Origin: Miniphocaeibacter massiliensis
GTDB lineage: Bacteria > Bacillota > Clostridia > Tissierellales > Peptoniphilaceae
Direction of reading: 5' to 3'
Assembly: GCF_900232905.1 (NCBI RefSeq)
Contig: NZ_OCTQ01000001.1
Coordinates: 620,001 to 684,000, forward strand
Length of the DNA: 64,000 bases
The notes under the pieces are model-generated. The model saw only the letters and a list, made by a program, of their open reading frames with translations, searched no databases and was not told where the DNA came from. The translations under genes were made by a program, and so were the position numbers. This document shows positions 1 to 9,183 of the stretch, one piece after another. Within the stretch, counting starts at the first letter, position 1, and each line of letters begins with the position of its first letter.

Positions 1-130
1 CTATTTTTTTTAATGGCTTTTCATCATTTCTTTTATTTGAATCTGAATAAAATTTCTTAATTAATATTACAGATAAAATAACTAATAATAAACTAATACT
101 CACTAAATTTCTCTTGGTTTTTTTTCTCAT
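1..130 (-). CDS. N-terminus of a membrane-anchored or exported protein (partial, runs off left edge)
   Basis: An open frame reads leftward from an ATG at 130-128 for 43 codons to the window edge. It begins MRKKTKRNLVSISLLL and continues with a hydrophobic stretch to about residue 25, then a charged, Lys/Asp-rich segment. This is a signal-anchor or signal-peptide pattern. A weak purine-rich ribosome site (aaagga) lies about 13 bases upstream. The mature domain is outside the window, so no function can be assigned. It is co-oriented with the glycosidase-like gene at 262-1311, which has a similar N-terminal anchor, so the two may be functionally related exported proteins. Confidence 0.55.
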   Translation of the reverse strand, partial: MRKKTKRNLVSISLLLVILSVILIKKFYSDSNKRNDEKPLKKI

Positions 131-261
131 AATATACTATATTTCCTTTATTTATTTTATAAGAAATTCATCTATTTATTTCTTACAAAATAAATATTAT
201 CACATTAATATATACTTAGTTATTACAATACCATTACAAATTAATTAAAATTTACATTAAG

Positions 262-1311
262 TTATCCTTTAATTAATGATATATACGGCTTATTATCTTT
301 ACTTATTGAAGAATAATACAAATTTATAAAATCTTCAGTCACAACTAAACTGGATTTGTAAATAGTTTTATTATCAAATCCATCTTTGGTCGGCTTTAAT
401 ACTAACTTCATATTCTTAAAATTCACACCATCGTCTGAATCGAACAAAAATAATTTTCCACCCTGCCATGGTGTAGATTTTGGATATGCCATAGTTAAAG
501 CATAATATTTATCACCTATTTTTCTAAATTCAATATGCCATCCAACAAATTCTTTATACTCTTCAGTATATTCAAAATTTACAGGAATAGCTTCTTCTTT
601 TATTTTGTTCTCTGAGTACTTTATTTTTACATAGCTTTCTTCTGCTAATTTCATTTTTTCTCTATAGTATATTTCATAAACATTATCTTTACATATAACA
701 CTTGGAGCACCATAACCAAAACCACCTGTTCCATAATCAAATATAATTTCTGGCTTGGACCAATTAACAGCATCTTTGGATTTTTGTCTTAATATTCTTG
801 ATAGCTTGGCAGGTTTATCACTTTGCCTATACCATAATTCTAACTCATTACCATTTGAAATAATTTCAGTGTCAGAATAGTGAATTTTATCTGGTTTATC
901 TGTTATTGCTAGAGGATTTTTTAGCCCTTTGGGCTCTTTCCAATTTACTCCATCTTCTGATACAACTATTGAAGGATTTTCTGTAAAATCTTTTGATAAA
1001 CTATATGGCGTAAAAGCCATTACCCATTTATAGCCAAATTTTCTATCTTCATCATAATATACTGATGGGTGTATCGCCTGATTATCTCTTTCAACATAAG
1101 TAGGAATTTCTAATGGCTCAACTGAATTTTCTAATGGTAAAGTTTTGTAGAACTCATTTAATAATCTTTCTTTTTTCTCAATTACTTCTTTGAGTTCTTG
1201 TTTATCAATTATTTTTATAGCATTTATTTCCTCTGTATTATTTATAAAAAAATCTTTTTTAATTAATGAACTTAGGAAAAAAACACCGACAATACATCCC
1301 AATAAAAACAA
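262..1311 (-). CDS. Membrane-anchored glycosidase-like protein (probable five-bladed propeller)
   Basis: About 349 residues with one N-terminal hydrophobic segment (residues 1-17) and no lipobox, so probably anchored in the membrane with the body outside. The body has repeated short blade-like blocks: HPSVYY near 80, VVSEDGVNW near 115, YSDTEI and ELELWYRQSD near 145-165, GYGAPSVI near 200, and LFDSDDGVNFK near 290. This resembles GH43/GH32-like five-bladed propellers, but I cannot assign a family or confirm catalytic acids. The TTG at 1311 is a weak start. A clear AAGGAG lies at about 1341-1346, and in-frame ATT codons at 1335 and 1332 sit at proper spacing, so the true start may be a non-canonical codon 7-8 codons upstream. 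Function is inferred only from fold-like repeats. Confidence 0.55.
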   Translation of the reverse strand: MFLLGCIVGVFFLSSLIKKDFFINNTEEINAIKIIDKQELKEVIEKKERLLNEFYKTLPLENSVEPLEIPTYVERDNQAIHPSVYYDEDRKFGYKWVMAFTPYSLSKDFTENPSIVVSEDGVNWKEPKGLKNPLAITDKPDKIHYSDTEIISNGNELELWYRQSDKPAKLSRILRQKSKDAVNWSKPEIIFDYGTGGFGYGAPSVICKDNVYEIYYREKMKLAEESYVKIKYSENKIKEEAIPVNFEYTEEYKEFVGWHIEFRKIGDKYYALTMAYPKSTPWQGGKLFLFDSDDGVNFKNMKLVLKPTKDGFDNKTIYKSSLVVTEDFINLYYSSISKDNKPYISLIKG

Positions 1312-1364
1312 AAATTTTTTTATACTTTTAATAATATTGCTCCTTAAATATATAATTTCAATTA

Positions 1365-3134
1365 TTAGATACTTTTTGTCATTTCCTTTAGATACTCTAA
1401 ATCAGATCCACCTAAATATTTAGATAAAACGTCAAAACATTCTTTATGATATTTGTTTATCCAATCTTTTTCACTTTCTGTTAAGAGCTCTTTCTTTACT
1501 GGTCTCAAATCAATAGGGCAAAGAGAAAGAGACTCAAATCCATAGAATGTTCCAAAATCATTTTTGAATTTTTCTATACATAACATAATATTTTCAATTC
1601 TAATACCATGACTTCCTTCTATATAAATACCAGGTTCATCAGAAGTTATCATTCCTGGAACCATATCTATATTATTGTTTGCTTTAGAAATACTTTGAGG
1701 TCCTTCATGAACAGATAACAAATAACCTACGCCATGACCTGTTCCATGATTAAAGTCAAGTCTTTCTTTCCAAAGTGGTCCTCTTGCAAAAATATCTAAA
1801 CTAGAGCTTTTTGTACCTTTAGCAAAAGTAGAATCTAGTAAAGCTATATGAGATTTTAAAGTATAAGTATAATGATATTTTTCGTCTTCAGTTAATTCAC
1901 CTAAAGCAACTGTCCTTGTTATGTCAGTAGTACCATCTAGGTAATGTCCACCACTATCAAGTAGATACAATCCTCTATTTTTTAATACAACAGGATTTCC
2001 TTTATTTGGAGAATAATGTGGCAAAGCTGCATTTTCTCCATAAGCTGAAATAGTTCCAAAACTAGCTTCTATAAACAAATCTCCTTGTTTTCTAAACTCT
2101 AAAAGTTTATCAGCAGCATCTAATTCTGTTATTTCTTCGTTAGGCACATTTTCTTCTAACCAATTGAAAAACTTAACTAAAGCAACGCAGTCTTTTACAT
2201 ATGCGTTTCTTTGATTTTCTATTTCAATATCATTTTTTATAGATTTCATCATTAAGGTAAAATCTGGACCTTTTTCTATATTTACCACAGAATTAATAGA
2301 TTTATATATTTTTACATTTATTTTCCTTGGGTCAAGATATAAATTACTGTCATTATCTAACTCTGAAAGTTGATCAAAAACGCTGTCATAATCTTCTACA
2401 GTAATTCCATTTTCCTTTAAAACAGCTTTTGTCTTTTCGTCAACCTTATTTAGGTCAACATATAATTTAGCAAAATCTTCACTTATTAAAACATACGAAA
2501 TTACAACAGGATTAAACTCAACATCACTACCTCTAATATTAAATAAATAACATATATCTTCTAAGCTAGATATTAAGTAATGAGTAAGACCTTTGTCTTT
2601 TAATGTATTTCTTATCTCATCTATTTTTGCTTTAGCAGAAACTCCTGTATATTTAATATCATAAATGTACATTTTTCCGCTTGGTTTTTCTGGTCTATCC
2701 TCCCAAATATCTTCAACTAAAGTATAATTTGATTTAAAATTAATTTTTTGTAACTTATCTAGTAAAGTAGCATATCTTCTATAGCTATAAGTTTCACCAT
2801 TAAAAGCTACAACTCCATCATCCTCTACATTTTCTTTTATAAAATCAGAAATACTTTGAGTTCCTTCAACACCTAATTTGTATAAATCAATACCTGATCC
2901 TTCTAATTCTTTAGCTGCTTGAATAAAATATCTACCGTCAGTCCAAAGACCAGCTTTTTCTTTACCTATTACAACAGTTCCTGACGAACCAGTAAAACCC
3001 GATATAAACTCTCTACTTTTATAAAAATCTGCAACATATTCCGACTGATGTGGATCCGCTGTTGGAATAATATATGCATCTATATTTTCTTTTTTCATCA
3101 ATTCTCTTAATTTCTCAATTCTATACTTAACCAT
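1365..3134 (-). CDS. pepP: Xaa-Pro aminopeptidase (M24B, aminopeptidase P, long form)
   Basis: Removes an N-terminal residue preceding proline; a cytosolic di-metal enzyme. At 589 residues it is the three-domain long form seen in many Firmicutes and in eukaryotic XPNPEP1. Two creatinase-like N-terminal domains come first (IPTADPHQSEYVADF near 23), then the pita-bread catalytic domain. Visible metal ligands are Asp in LLDSGGHYLDGTTDITRT (about 395-410), His in HGTGHGVG (about 463), Glu in DEPGIY (about 498) and Glu in GIRIEN (about 511). The start is ATG followed by VKYRIEKLREL, with GGAGGTAATAT just upstream. It is probably a single-gene unit or co-transcribed with the gene at 262-1311. Confidence 0.93.
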   Translation of the reverse strand: MVKYRIEKLRELMKKENIDAYIIPTADPHQSEYVADFYKSREFISGFTGSSGTVVIGKEKAGLWTDGRYFIQAAKELEGSGIDLYKLGVEGTQSISDFIKENVEDDGVVAFNGETYSYRRYATLLDKLQKINFKSNYTLVEDIWEDRPEKPSGKMYIYDIKYTGVSAKAKIDEIRNTLKDKGLTHYLISSLEDICYLFNIRGSDVEFNPVVISYVLISEDFAKLYVDLNKVDEKTKAVLKENGITVEDYDSVFDQLSELDNDSNLYLDPRKINVKIYKSINSVVNIEKGPDFTLMMKSIKNDIEIENQRNAYVKDCVALVKFFNWLEENVPNEEITELDAADKLLEFRKQGDLFIEASFGTISAYGENAALPHYSPNKGNPVVLKNRGLYLLDSGGHYLDGTTDITRTVALGELTEDEKYHYTYTLKSHIALLDSTFAKGTKSSSLDIFARGPLWKERLDFNHGTGHGVGYLLSVHEGPQSISKANNNIDMVPGMITSDEPGIYIEGSHGIRIENIMLCIEKFKNDFGTFYGFESLSLCPIDLRPVKKELLTESEKDWINKYHKECFDVLSKYLGGSDLEYLKEMTKSI

Positions 3135-3429
3135 TATATTACCTCCATATTAATATTGTTATAAAATTAATTATATCATAACACTACTACCTGTTATTTA
3201 AAACAACAATATTCTCTAAATACCTCCTATATATTCCATATAAATAAATATTTTTACTAGTAAGTAATTCTTACTAATATATTCGTTAAAAACTTAATTC
3301 AAATACTAATAATACTTGCTTTATTATTTATAATTTAGACTTATCATCATATATATCACTTACAATAATATTTTCCTATGTTAAGATTTTTTTAAAAAAT
3401 ACATTAAACACATATATTAAGAAGTCTTT

Positions 3430-3576
3430 ATAAAAAAGAAATTATCAACTTTAATATTATTTGTACTGTTAATATTTACATTAACTGCTTGTAGTGACTT
3501 CACCGCTGGATTTAAAGAAGGTTTTTAAGAAGGATACAATGAAACCAGCAATACAGAACCTTTAGGAACTAATTAA
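3430..3576 (+). pseudogene. Decayed small lipoprotein gene
   Basis: In frame from 3430 the sequence encodes Lys-Lys-Lys, a hydrophobic stretch and the lipobox-like LTAC, followed by SDFTAGFKEGF, a TAA stop, then EGYNETSNTEPLGTN and a second stop at 3574. The position expected for the initiator is ATA rather than ATG, and no good ribosome site precedes it. The periodic FKEGF/EGYN pattern continuing through the stop argues the two parts were once one short lipoprotein. No family is recognised. The rest of the 609-base interval between pepP and the HEPN gene is AT-rich with no other supported gene. Confidence 0.45.
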
Positions 3577-3707
3577 TAACTGTTATTAAACTCTATATAC
3601 TGCAAATAATTTCTAAATAACAAATAAATCTAAAACAAAGTGTATTATATTCAATTAATTTATGTTACATCTTGTTTTAGTTTTATTTAAACAAAATATT
3701 AATTTTA

Positions 3708-3729
3708 GTATATAATAATTATTATATAC
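3708..3729. promoter_or_regulatory. Perfect 22-bp palindrome overlapping the -10 of the HEPN gene
   Basis: The half site GTATATAATAA is followed directly by its exact reverse complement. It contains a TATAAT hexamer (3711-3716) and ends 2 bases before the GGGAGG ribosome site of the gene at 3743. A dyad overlapping the promoter or initiation region fits an operator, perhaps autoregulatory. AT-rich DNA raises the chance of accidental palindromes, so function is inferred. Confidence 0.45.
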
Positions 3730-3742
3730 TTGGGAGGTATTT

Positions 3743-4696
3743 ATGAGATATTTATTTATAGCACCAATATTTAATTTAAACATTACTGATAATGCAAATA
3801 TTAATTTAACTTTAGAAAATGATACAAGAATCACTAATAGAAGAAGTTTATTAAATAATTATATTTATAAAGATAAAATAGAGTATACCCTTGGAGAAAT
3901 TAATTTATCTGAACTTGAAAATAATCCTTATATTTATAAATTTGGTGATTATAATTTCGATAAAGATGAAGATAAAGATTCTGTTTTTAACACTTTAGTT
4001 AAATCACATATTAGAGATACAGAGAATTTATCATATTTAATTTGGAAACATAAAGATAATTCAGTATACACACGTAATGGATATTTAATTTCATGTGATA
4101 AGATTTATTATTATGGTTTGTCAACTATTTTTGAAACCTATATTGAAAAAAATATAACTTTTAGTAAAAATGAACTCCAAAACTATCTATCTGATTTTTC
4201 ATTAGAAAATTATACAAAAAACAGTTTACCTCATGCTAGTTCTTTAGAACCTAATTCTTCACATTTATATAAAAAAGATAGTGATAAAAAATCTTTGTTT
4301 TACTATTACATATCTAAAGCTAGATCATCTGCAATACCAGAGCTAAAAATTCTTTTCTATACTATAGTATTGGAATCTCTTTTTTCAACTGACACCCATG
4401 AGATAAATCATAAAATTGCTGAAAGAATATCTTTGATTTTCTTCGATAATAAATATAAAAGAATTGACTGTTATGAAAAAATTAAAGATGCATATGATAT
4501 TAGATCAAAAATTGCTCATGGCTCTTTTGTGAAAAATTCTTATGATAATTCAAGGAATCAAAAACATATTGAGTTGGTTCTATTTTTAGATGACTTATGT
4601 AGAAAAATCATAAATAACAATAAATTCGATATTCTTTTTAATAGTGAAAACAATTATATTGAACAATACTTTAAGGATATTTTATTTGAAATGTAA
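3743..4696 (+). CDS. HEPN-domain (Apea-like) protein, candidate defence or toxin RNase
   Basis: 317 residues with no membrane segment. The C-terminal third is helical and has the HEPN signature R-x4-H in DIRSKIAHGS (Arg254, His259), preceded by LKILFYTIVLESLF and followed by a leucine-rich helix. This layout matches Apea-like HEPN proteins, many of which are RNases in abortive-infection or toxin systems. The N-terminal ~180 residues are Asn/Asp/Tyr-rich and not recognised. The start is ATG with GGGAGG 7 bases upstream. It stands alone: no MNT-type antitoxin gene is adjacent. Restriction-modification and remnant genes lie within 5 kb. A C-terminal HEPN is seen in the sequence; defence function is inference. 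Confidence 0.6.
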   Translation: MRYLFIAPIFNLNITDNANINLTLENDTRITNRRSLLNNYIYKDKIEYTLGEINLSELENNPYIYKFGDYNFDKDEDKDSVFNTLVKSHIRDTENLSYLIWKHKDNSVYTRNGYLISCDKIYYYGLSTIFETYIEKNITFSKNELQNYLSDFSLENYTKNSLPHASSLEPNSSHLYKKDSDKKSLFYYYISKARSSAIPELKILFYTIVLESLFSTDTHEINHKIAERISLIFFDNKYKRIDCYEKIKDAYDIRSKIAHGSFVKNSYDNSRNQKHIELVLFLDDLCRKIINNNKFDILFNSENNYIEQYFKDILFEM

Positions 4697-4780
4697 TTAT
4701 ATTTACAATAGATTACCCCTATGATAGAATCTATAAAGGTTTTAATATGATTATTAATGATATATAGAAAGAGTGATTAA

Positions 4781-5875
4781 ATGAAATTAGGTATAGTTGG
4801 ATTACCAAACGTTGGTAAAAGTACCATGTTTAATGCAATAACAAAAGCAGGAGCAGAATCGGCTAACTACCCATTTTGTACAATAGATCCAAACATAGGA
4901 ATAGTAGACGTACCAGATGAAAGACTTGGAAAGCTTGCAGAAATTTACGAATCAAAAAAAATATTACCAGCAAGTATAGAATTTTACGATATAGCTGGAC
5001 TTGTAAAGGGTGCTAGTAAAGGTGAAGGTCTTGGAAATAAATTCCTTGCTAACATTAGAGAAGTTGATGCAATAGTTGAAGTATTAAGATGTTTTCAAGA
5101 TGAAAATATAGTACATGTTGACGGTGATATAAATCCCCTTAGAGATATAGAAACCATTAACCTAGAGTTAATATTTTCTGATATGGAAATGGTTGAAAAA
5201 AGATTAGAAAAATCTAGAAAAGCTTTAAAAGGAAATAAAGACTTAAAACAAGAAGTGGATTTATTAGAAAAATTATTAACAGTTTTAGAAGATGGAAAAT
5301 CTGCCAGAGTTTTAGATTTAAATGACGACGAGAAAAAACTTTTAAGAAATTTCAACTTATTAAGTGATAAACCAATAATATATGTGGCTAATGTATCTGA
5401 AGAAGATGTTGCAGATGATGGTAAGTCGAATGAATATGTTGGGCAAATAAGAGAATTTGCAAAAACTGAAAATGCTGAAGTTGTAGTAATATCTGCACAA
5501 ATAGAGCAAGAAATTTCAGAGCTTGAAGACGAGGAAAAACAAGAGTTCCTAGAAGCAATGGGAATAGAAGAGTCTGGTGTAAATTCACTAATAAAAGCAA
5601 GCTACTCACTACTGGGCTTAATGAGCTTTCTAACTGCAGGACCACAAGAAACAAGGGCGTGGACTATTAAGAAAGGAACTAAAGCAGTAGATGCTGCTGG
5701 AAAAATTCACACAGATATTTCACGTGGCTTTATAAGAGCAGAAATAGTAAGTTATAATGATTTAACAACACTTGGAAGTATGAATGCAGCAAAAGAAAAA
5801 GGACTTGTTAGACTAGAAGGAAAAGACTATATAATGCAAGATGGTGATGTAGTACATTTCAGATTTAATGTTTAA
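4781..5875 (+). CDS. ychF: YchF/OLA1-family redox-regulated P-loop ATPase
   Basis: 364 residues, the usual family length. The P-loop GLPNVGKST is at 7-15. The second G motif is [11 protein letters not shown] near 68-78, and the altered G4 motif reads NVSEED near 204, the feature that gives YchF proteins ATP rather than GTP preference. A C-terminal TGS-like domain ends the protein ([19 protein letters not shown] onward, ending [11 protein letters not shown]). YchF is an Obg-family translation-associated ATPase that binds ribosomes and modulates stress responses. It has its own ATG with upstream AAAGAG and a strong hairpin terminator immediately downstream, so it appears monocistronic. Confidence 0.96.
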   Translation: MKLGIVGLPNVGKSTMFNAITKAGAESANYPFCTIDPNIGIVDVPDERLGKLAEIYESKKILPASIEFYDIAGLVKGASKGEGLGNKFLANIREVDAIVEVLRCFQDENIVHVDGDINPLRDIETINLELIFSDMEMVEKRLEKSRKALKGNKDLKQEVDLLEKLLTVLEDGKSARVLDLNDDEKKLLRNFNLLSDKPIIYVANVSEEDVADDGKSNEYVGQIREFAKTENAEVVVISAQIEQEISELEDEEKQEFLEAMGIEESGVNSLIKASYSLLGLMSFLTAGPQETRAWTIKKGTKAVDAAGKIHTDISRGFIRAEIVSYNDLTTLGSMNAAKEKGLVRLEGKDYIMQDGDVVHFRFNV

Positions 5876-5883
5876 TAAAAATA

Positions 5884-5927
5884 TAAACGGCTTAATATTA
5901 ACAATCGTTGATATTAAGTCGTTTTTC
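5884..5927 (+). terminator. Rho-independent terminator after ychF
   Basis: A long inverted repeat (arms AACGGCTTAATATTAAC and GTTGATATTAAGTCGTT, with a G-U-type mismatch) is followed by a T run. It begins 8 bases after the ychF stop. Confidence 0.85.
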
Positions 5928-5944
5928 TTTTATCTTTAATATAC

Positions 5945-5970
5945 TTAATATACTATCGATAGTATATTAA
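5945..5970. promoter_or_regulatory. Perfect 26-bp palindrome before the leader peptide and 37-residue protein gene
   Basis: The half site TTAATATACTATC is followed immediately by its exact reverse complement, centred on ATCGAT. It ends directly at the AAAGGAGGTG ribosome site of the short frame at 5984. It includes TATACT, a plausible -10. The position suits an operator or a 5' hairpin that would sequester the start region; which of these applies cannot be told from sequence. Confidence 0.5.
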
Positions 5971-5983
5971 AGGAGGTGAAAAA

Positions 5984-6013
5984 GTGAATGAGTCAATAAA
6001 AATAAGGAGGTAA
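5984..6013 (+). CDS. Possible 9-codon leader peptide
   Basis: A GTG codon sits 8 bases after a near-ideal AAAGGAGGTG. It opens a frame reading MNESIKIRR and stopping at 6011-6013. Its last codons, AGG AGG, are themselves the ribosome site for the ATG at 6017, so translation of this leader could couple to or control the next gene. It could also be a chance frame; the only evidence is the strong ribosome site and the tight overlap. Confidence 0.3.
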   Translation: MNESIKIRR

Positions 6014-6016
6014 TTC

Positions 6017-6130
6017 ATGACATCAAAACCACAAACAGAAGCTAATAGAGAAAAAGCAAGATATTTGAGAAATAGATCCGCAGCTAGAAATTTTGTAAAA
6101 AAACAGGCTACCCTTGAAGATATCAATTAA
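6017..6130 (+). CDS. 37-residue basic small protein
   Basis: ATG with AAGGAGG at proper spacing. The product reads MTSKPQTEANREKARYLRNR, then SAARNFVKKQATLEDIN. It is strongly basic and predicted helical, with no membrane segment or Cys. The RYLRNRSAARNFVKKQATLEDI pattern looks like a compact helical nucleic-acid-binding protein, but I recognise no named family. It has its own terminator at 6150-6180 and a palindromic upstream region, so it appears to be a deliberately regulated single unit. The antisense frame at 6023-6208 is a shadow. Confidence 0.6.
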   Translation: MTSKPQTEANREKARYLRNRSAARNFVKKQATLEDIN

Positions 6131-6149
6131 TTCAAGAAATAATAAAAAA

Positions 6150-6180
6150 CTAGAGGGATATAACTGACTCCCTCTTTTTA
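6150..6180 (+). terminator. Terminator after the 37-residue protein gene
   Basis: Stem GAGGGA/TCCCTC followed by TTTTTA, 20 bases after the small gene stop. The remaining 230 bases to the restriction-modification gene contain no supported gene. Confidence 0.75.
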
Positions 6181-6410
6181 TGTTTAAATATCTATATTCT
6201 CCTTTCAAAATATCCTCAATTTACTCTTATAACAAATAATAGGTACAAAGAGCATGGATTGATTTAGTAGTTTAAATTCAATCTAATTATTTGTAAACAC
6301 TAACCCATACTCTTGTTTTTTCTTAATCTTCTTCAAAACAATTTATTATATGGTTGTTATCACTTTAATTCATTTTATAAATCCACTTTTAATTATAATT
6401 TATTAGAATT

Positions 6411-8912
6411 TTATTTAGGTAATAAATCAGAGTATGGTAGCTTAAATATATAATTTTCCATAAATTCATAATCTGGATTCCCATATTTATCTTGAGGCAA
6501 TAAAATAGATGTATTTCTCGCATTTTCTTTTCTAAATTGCCTTCCATAGCCATATTTGTCTTTTTGCATTTTCAAAATTGTTACTACAAATAATGAGCTT
6601 TTCATATTCAAATTATTATTAATAAAACTATATACATTATCATCAGAAAAATATTTAAAATTTTGAAAAAATACATTAAAAAACATATCTATTGTAATTG
6701 AAGGATCAGTTAATTCATCTCTGCTATAATTCCCTATAAATTGTGAAAAACTTTGATTATGCTCTCCTGCCGTTAATAATGGATATTCTCCTTGTATACG
6801 ATTTGGAACAGTTAGTCTTTTACCATTATTAAATGTTTCAAAAACTCCATCAATATCTTCTTTTGATTTTTTTACAAGGTTAAACATTTTCCAATTAGTT
6901 ATATCAATTTCTTCTTTAGGCATTTCTATTTTTGATTTAAAACCATCTGAAAAATACTCATTAAGAGAATTATATAATGTAAAGTCACTAATTTTAGTTG
7001 CCAATAAATCTAAATTTCTTTTTGCTTCAAATATAACAAAATCTGCTATAGTTGTTACAAACTTTTGATTAGAAAGTTTAGAATAGTCTACTTCTAAATG
7101 TTGTTGGACAGTCCATTCATCTTTATTAGATATTTTTTTCTTTAATAAATTAATACCATCAGGCTTACCTTTTCCATGAACAACTTTATCTATAACTTCT
7201 TTTTCCAATTTAGCCCATCTACCATAAATATCAGTTCGCCCTTTATTTTTAGTTAGAACAAAACCATCATCTTTTAAATCATAAAATACAACTTCATCAC
7301 TTTCAAATTTATGCGGTCTATTAGTTTCAAAAACTACAATAGAAGTGTGAGTTGCCGCATTTGGAGCAAATAAATCACTAGGCATATTAATTACGTACTT
7401 TAGCGTGTGAGAAGATAATATTGTTGCTCTTCTAGTAATATCTTTAAAAAATGTAGATATTGGAGCAATCATTACACCATACCTTGACACATTATCTAAC
7501 ATTTTTTCTAAAAATGTTATTTCTTTAGGAGTAGGGTCATCTTTGTTTTCCTTTCCTGAATATGGAGGATTAATAAAACCTATTGTTGGTTTATATTTAT
7601 CTAATAATATTTGTGTCTTGCTGTCATTTATAGAGTCTATGTTATAAATCTTTGACTTACCATCATTACGAAACATCATGTTGGATATAGAAGAAATATA
7701 CATTGTTGGATTTATCTCAAAACCTAACAATTGATTAGTTTTCACTTCATTAATTTTGGAAGTTTGCTCGCTTGATTTACTATACTTTATTTGTCGTATG
7801 ATTTCATTCATACCTGCTATCAAAAATGCTCCTGTTCCACTAGCTAAATCTAAAATCACATCATTAGATTTAATTGGTATCAATTTAGTAAATAAGGATG
7901 TAATATGTCTTGGTGTCAATACAATTCCTTTTTTTACATTCGATATTCCTGCATACTTTAAAAATTCTTCATAAAACTTTCCAATAATATCATAATTTGA
8001 TTCTGTAGAAAAAGATGAGTTAAACAAAGGTATCACATATTCATCTAATTCTAAAAGAATATTTTTTAGAATATTGCTATTAGTTAATACTTGATCCGTT
8101 TTTATAAAAGCCAACTCTGAATCTAACGACTCTATTTTATGAGATGGTATACCCTCCGCCTCTAATACAACTTTAACTCTTTTTAAAAGATTATCAATAA
8201 TCATTTCTGCTGTAAATTGTTTATATAAATTAGGGAAATCTCCAGCTTCTAATTTTGGATTACCTTTTTCATCCTTTGGTATATATAAACTTATCATTAA
8301 TGCAGAAAGTAAAACAGGTCTTTTTTGTGAATCAATACTCCTTAATAAATTATTTATTTTTTTACTTGATTTAGTAACTTGTTCTACAGATTTTTCTTCA
8401 TCAAAGTTGTTGAAAATTGCTTCGTATTCATTATCTGTAACAAACTCTTGCAATTGAGGCACATCGGCAATTTCCCCTAATTTAGTGTCAATATAATATG
8501 CGGTAAATCTATTTGCAAATTCGCTTGAAAAATCTCCGCTTGCAGCTATTCCTATTATCTTCCAATCATCAAAACAATTAATTAAATGTTTTTGTAAATT
8601 TTTATTTAAAAATCTACTTAAATACCACTTTACGCCATAAATAGCACCTTTTGTAATATCTTCAACATCATGTAATCTAATATCATTTTTCTCTTCAAGA
8701 ATAATCATTAATCTTTTTTGTTTATTTACATAAATTCTATCAGGATATCCTCTATTGTTGTTTTTCTTTTTAGAAGCTTTTCCTAAGACTTCATATATAT
8801 TTTCAGTTAATTTAATTTTAGTTTGACTATCGTCCCAATCTGCCACGTTATAACCTAAATTTTGTAATTTCTGTGTAATACTTGGTGTAATGTTTTTATC
8901 TTTTCTAGCCAT
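6411..8912 (-). CDS. Single-chain restriction-modification enzyme (type IIG / BcgI-like nuclease-methylase-specificity fusion)
   Basis: 833 residues. The N-terminus has a PD-(D/E)xK-like nuclease pattern: Pro57-Asp58 in RGYPDRIYV and Glu73-x-Lys75 in IILEEKND. A helical linker follows, then an N6-adenine methylase core: TPRHIT near 333, SAM-binding DLASGTGAF at 355-363, and catalytic NPPY at 448-451. The last ~200 residues, from about TNWKMFNLVKKSKEDI, resemble a type I S-subunit half (target recognition). All three activities in one chain is the type IIG arrangement. No separate S, R or control gene is adjacent. The start is ATG-GCT-AGA; no strong ribosome site is visible upstream (only GAGGAAAATA). 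Cognate DNA site is unknown. Confidence 0.82.
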   Translation of the reverse strand: MARKDKNITPSITQKLQNLGYNVADWDDSQTKIKLTENIYEVLGKASKKKNNNRGYPDRIYVNKQKRLMIILEEKNDIRLHDVEDITKGAIYGVKWYLSRFLNKNLQKHLINCFDDWKIIGIAASGDFSSEFANRFTAYYIDTKLGEIADVPQLQEFVTDNEYEAIFNNFDEEKSVEQVTKSSKKINNLLRSIDSQKRPVLLSALMISLYIPKDEKGNPKLEAGDFPNLYKQFTAEMIIDNLLKRVKVVLEAEGIPSHKIESLDSELAFIKTDQVLTNSNILKNILLELDEYVIPLFNSSFSTESNYDIIGKFYEEFLKYAGISNVKKGIVLTPRHITSLFTKLIPIKSNDVILDLASGTGAFLIAGMNEIIRQIKYSKSSEQTSKINEVKTNQLLGFEINPTMYISSISNMMFRNDGKSKIYNIDSINDSKTQILLDKYKPTIGFINPPYSGKENKDDPTPKEITFLEKMLDNVSRYGVMIAPISTFFKDITRRATILSSHTLKYVINMPSDLFAPNAATHTSIVVFETNRPHKFESDEVVFYDLKDDGFVLTKNKGRTDIYGRWAKLEKEVIDKVVHGKGKPDGINLLKKKISNKDEWTVQQHLEVDYSKLSNQKFVTTIADFVIFEAKRNLDLLATKISDFTLYNSLNEYFSDGFKSKIEMPKEEIDITNWKMFNLVKKSKEDIDGVFETFNNGKRLTVPNRIQGEYPLLTAGEHNQSFSQFIGNYSRDELTDPSITIDMFFNVFFQNFKYFSDDNVYSFINNNLNMKSSLFVVTILKMQKDKYGYGRQFRKENARNTSILLPQDKYGNPDYEFMENYIFKLPYSDLLPK

Positions 8913-9183
8913 TATTTTCCTCGATTTATTATTTAATTTTCTAAGTTATTTTTTCTTTCAATTTTTATTATTTTAATACCAGTATCCTTGGGCTAAAATT
9001 AATAATATTTATTAATCTTTTTAAATCATCCATATTATATAGCCTCACATTCTTATTGTTTTCTACTAGTATCTCATTATATCATAATTTAACTTTTTAG
9101 ATAATTATTTATATACAATATATTCTAAAATAAAAACATTTAAAAATCAGATTTTATTCTCCCCTTTCTTACTTTATAGGATT

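Noticed and set aside
5095-5654. Minus-strand frames of 86 and 88 codons inside ychF
   Set aside because: Shadows of the highly conserved ychF coding sequence; no ribosome sites, Leu/Phe/Ser-rich antisense composition.
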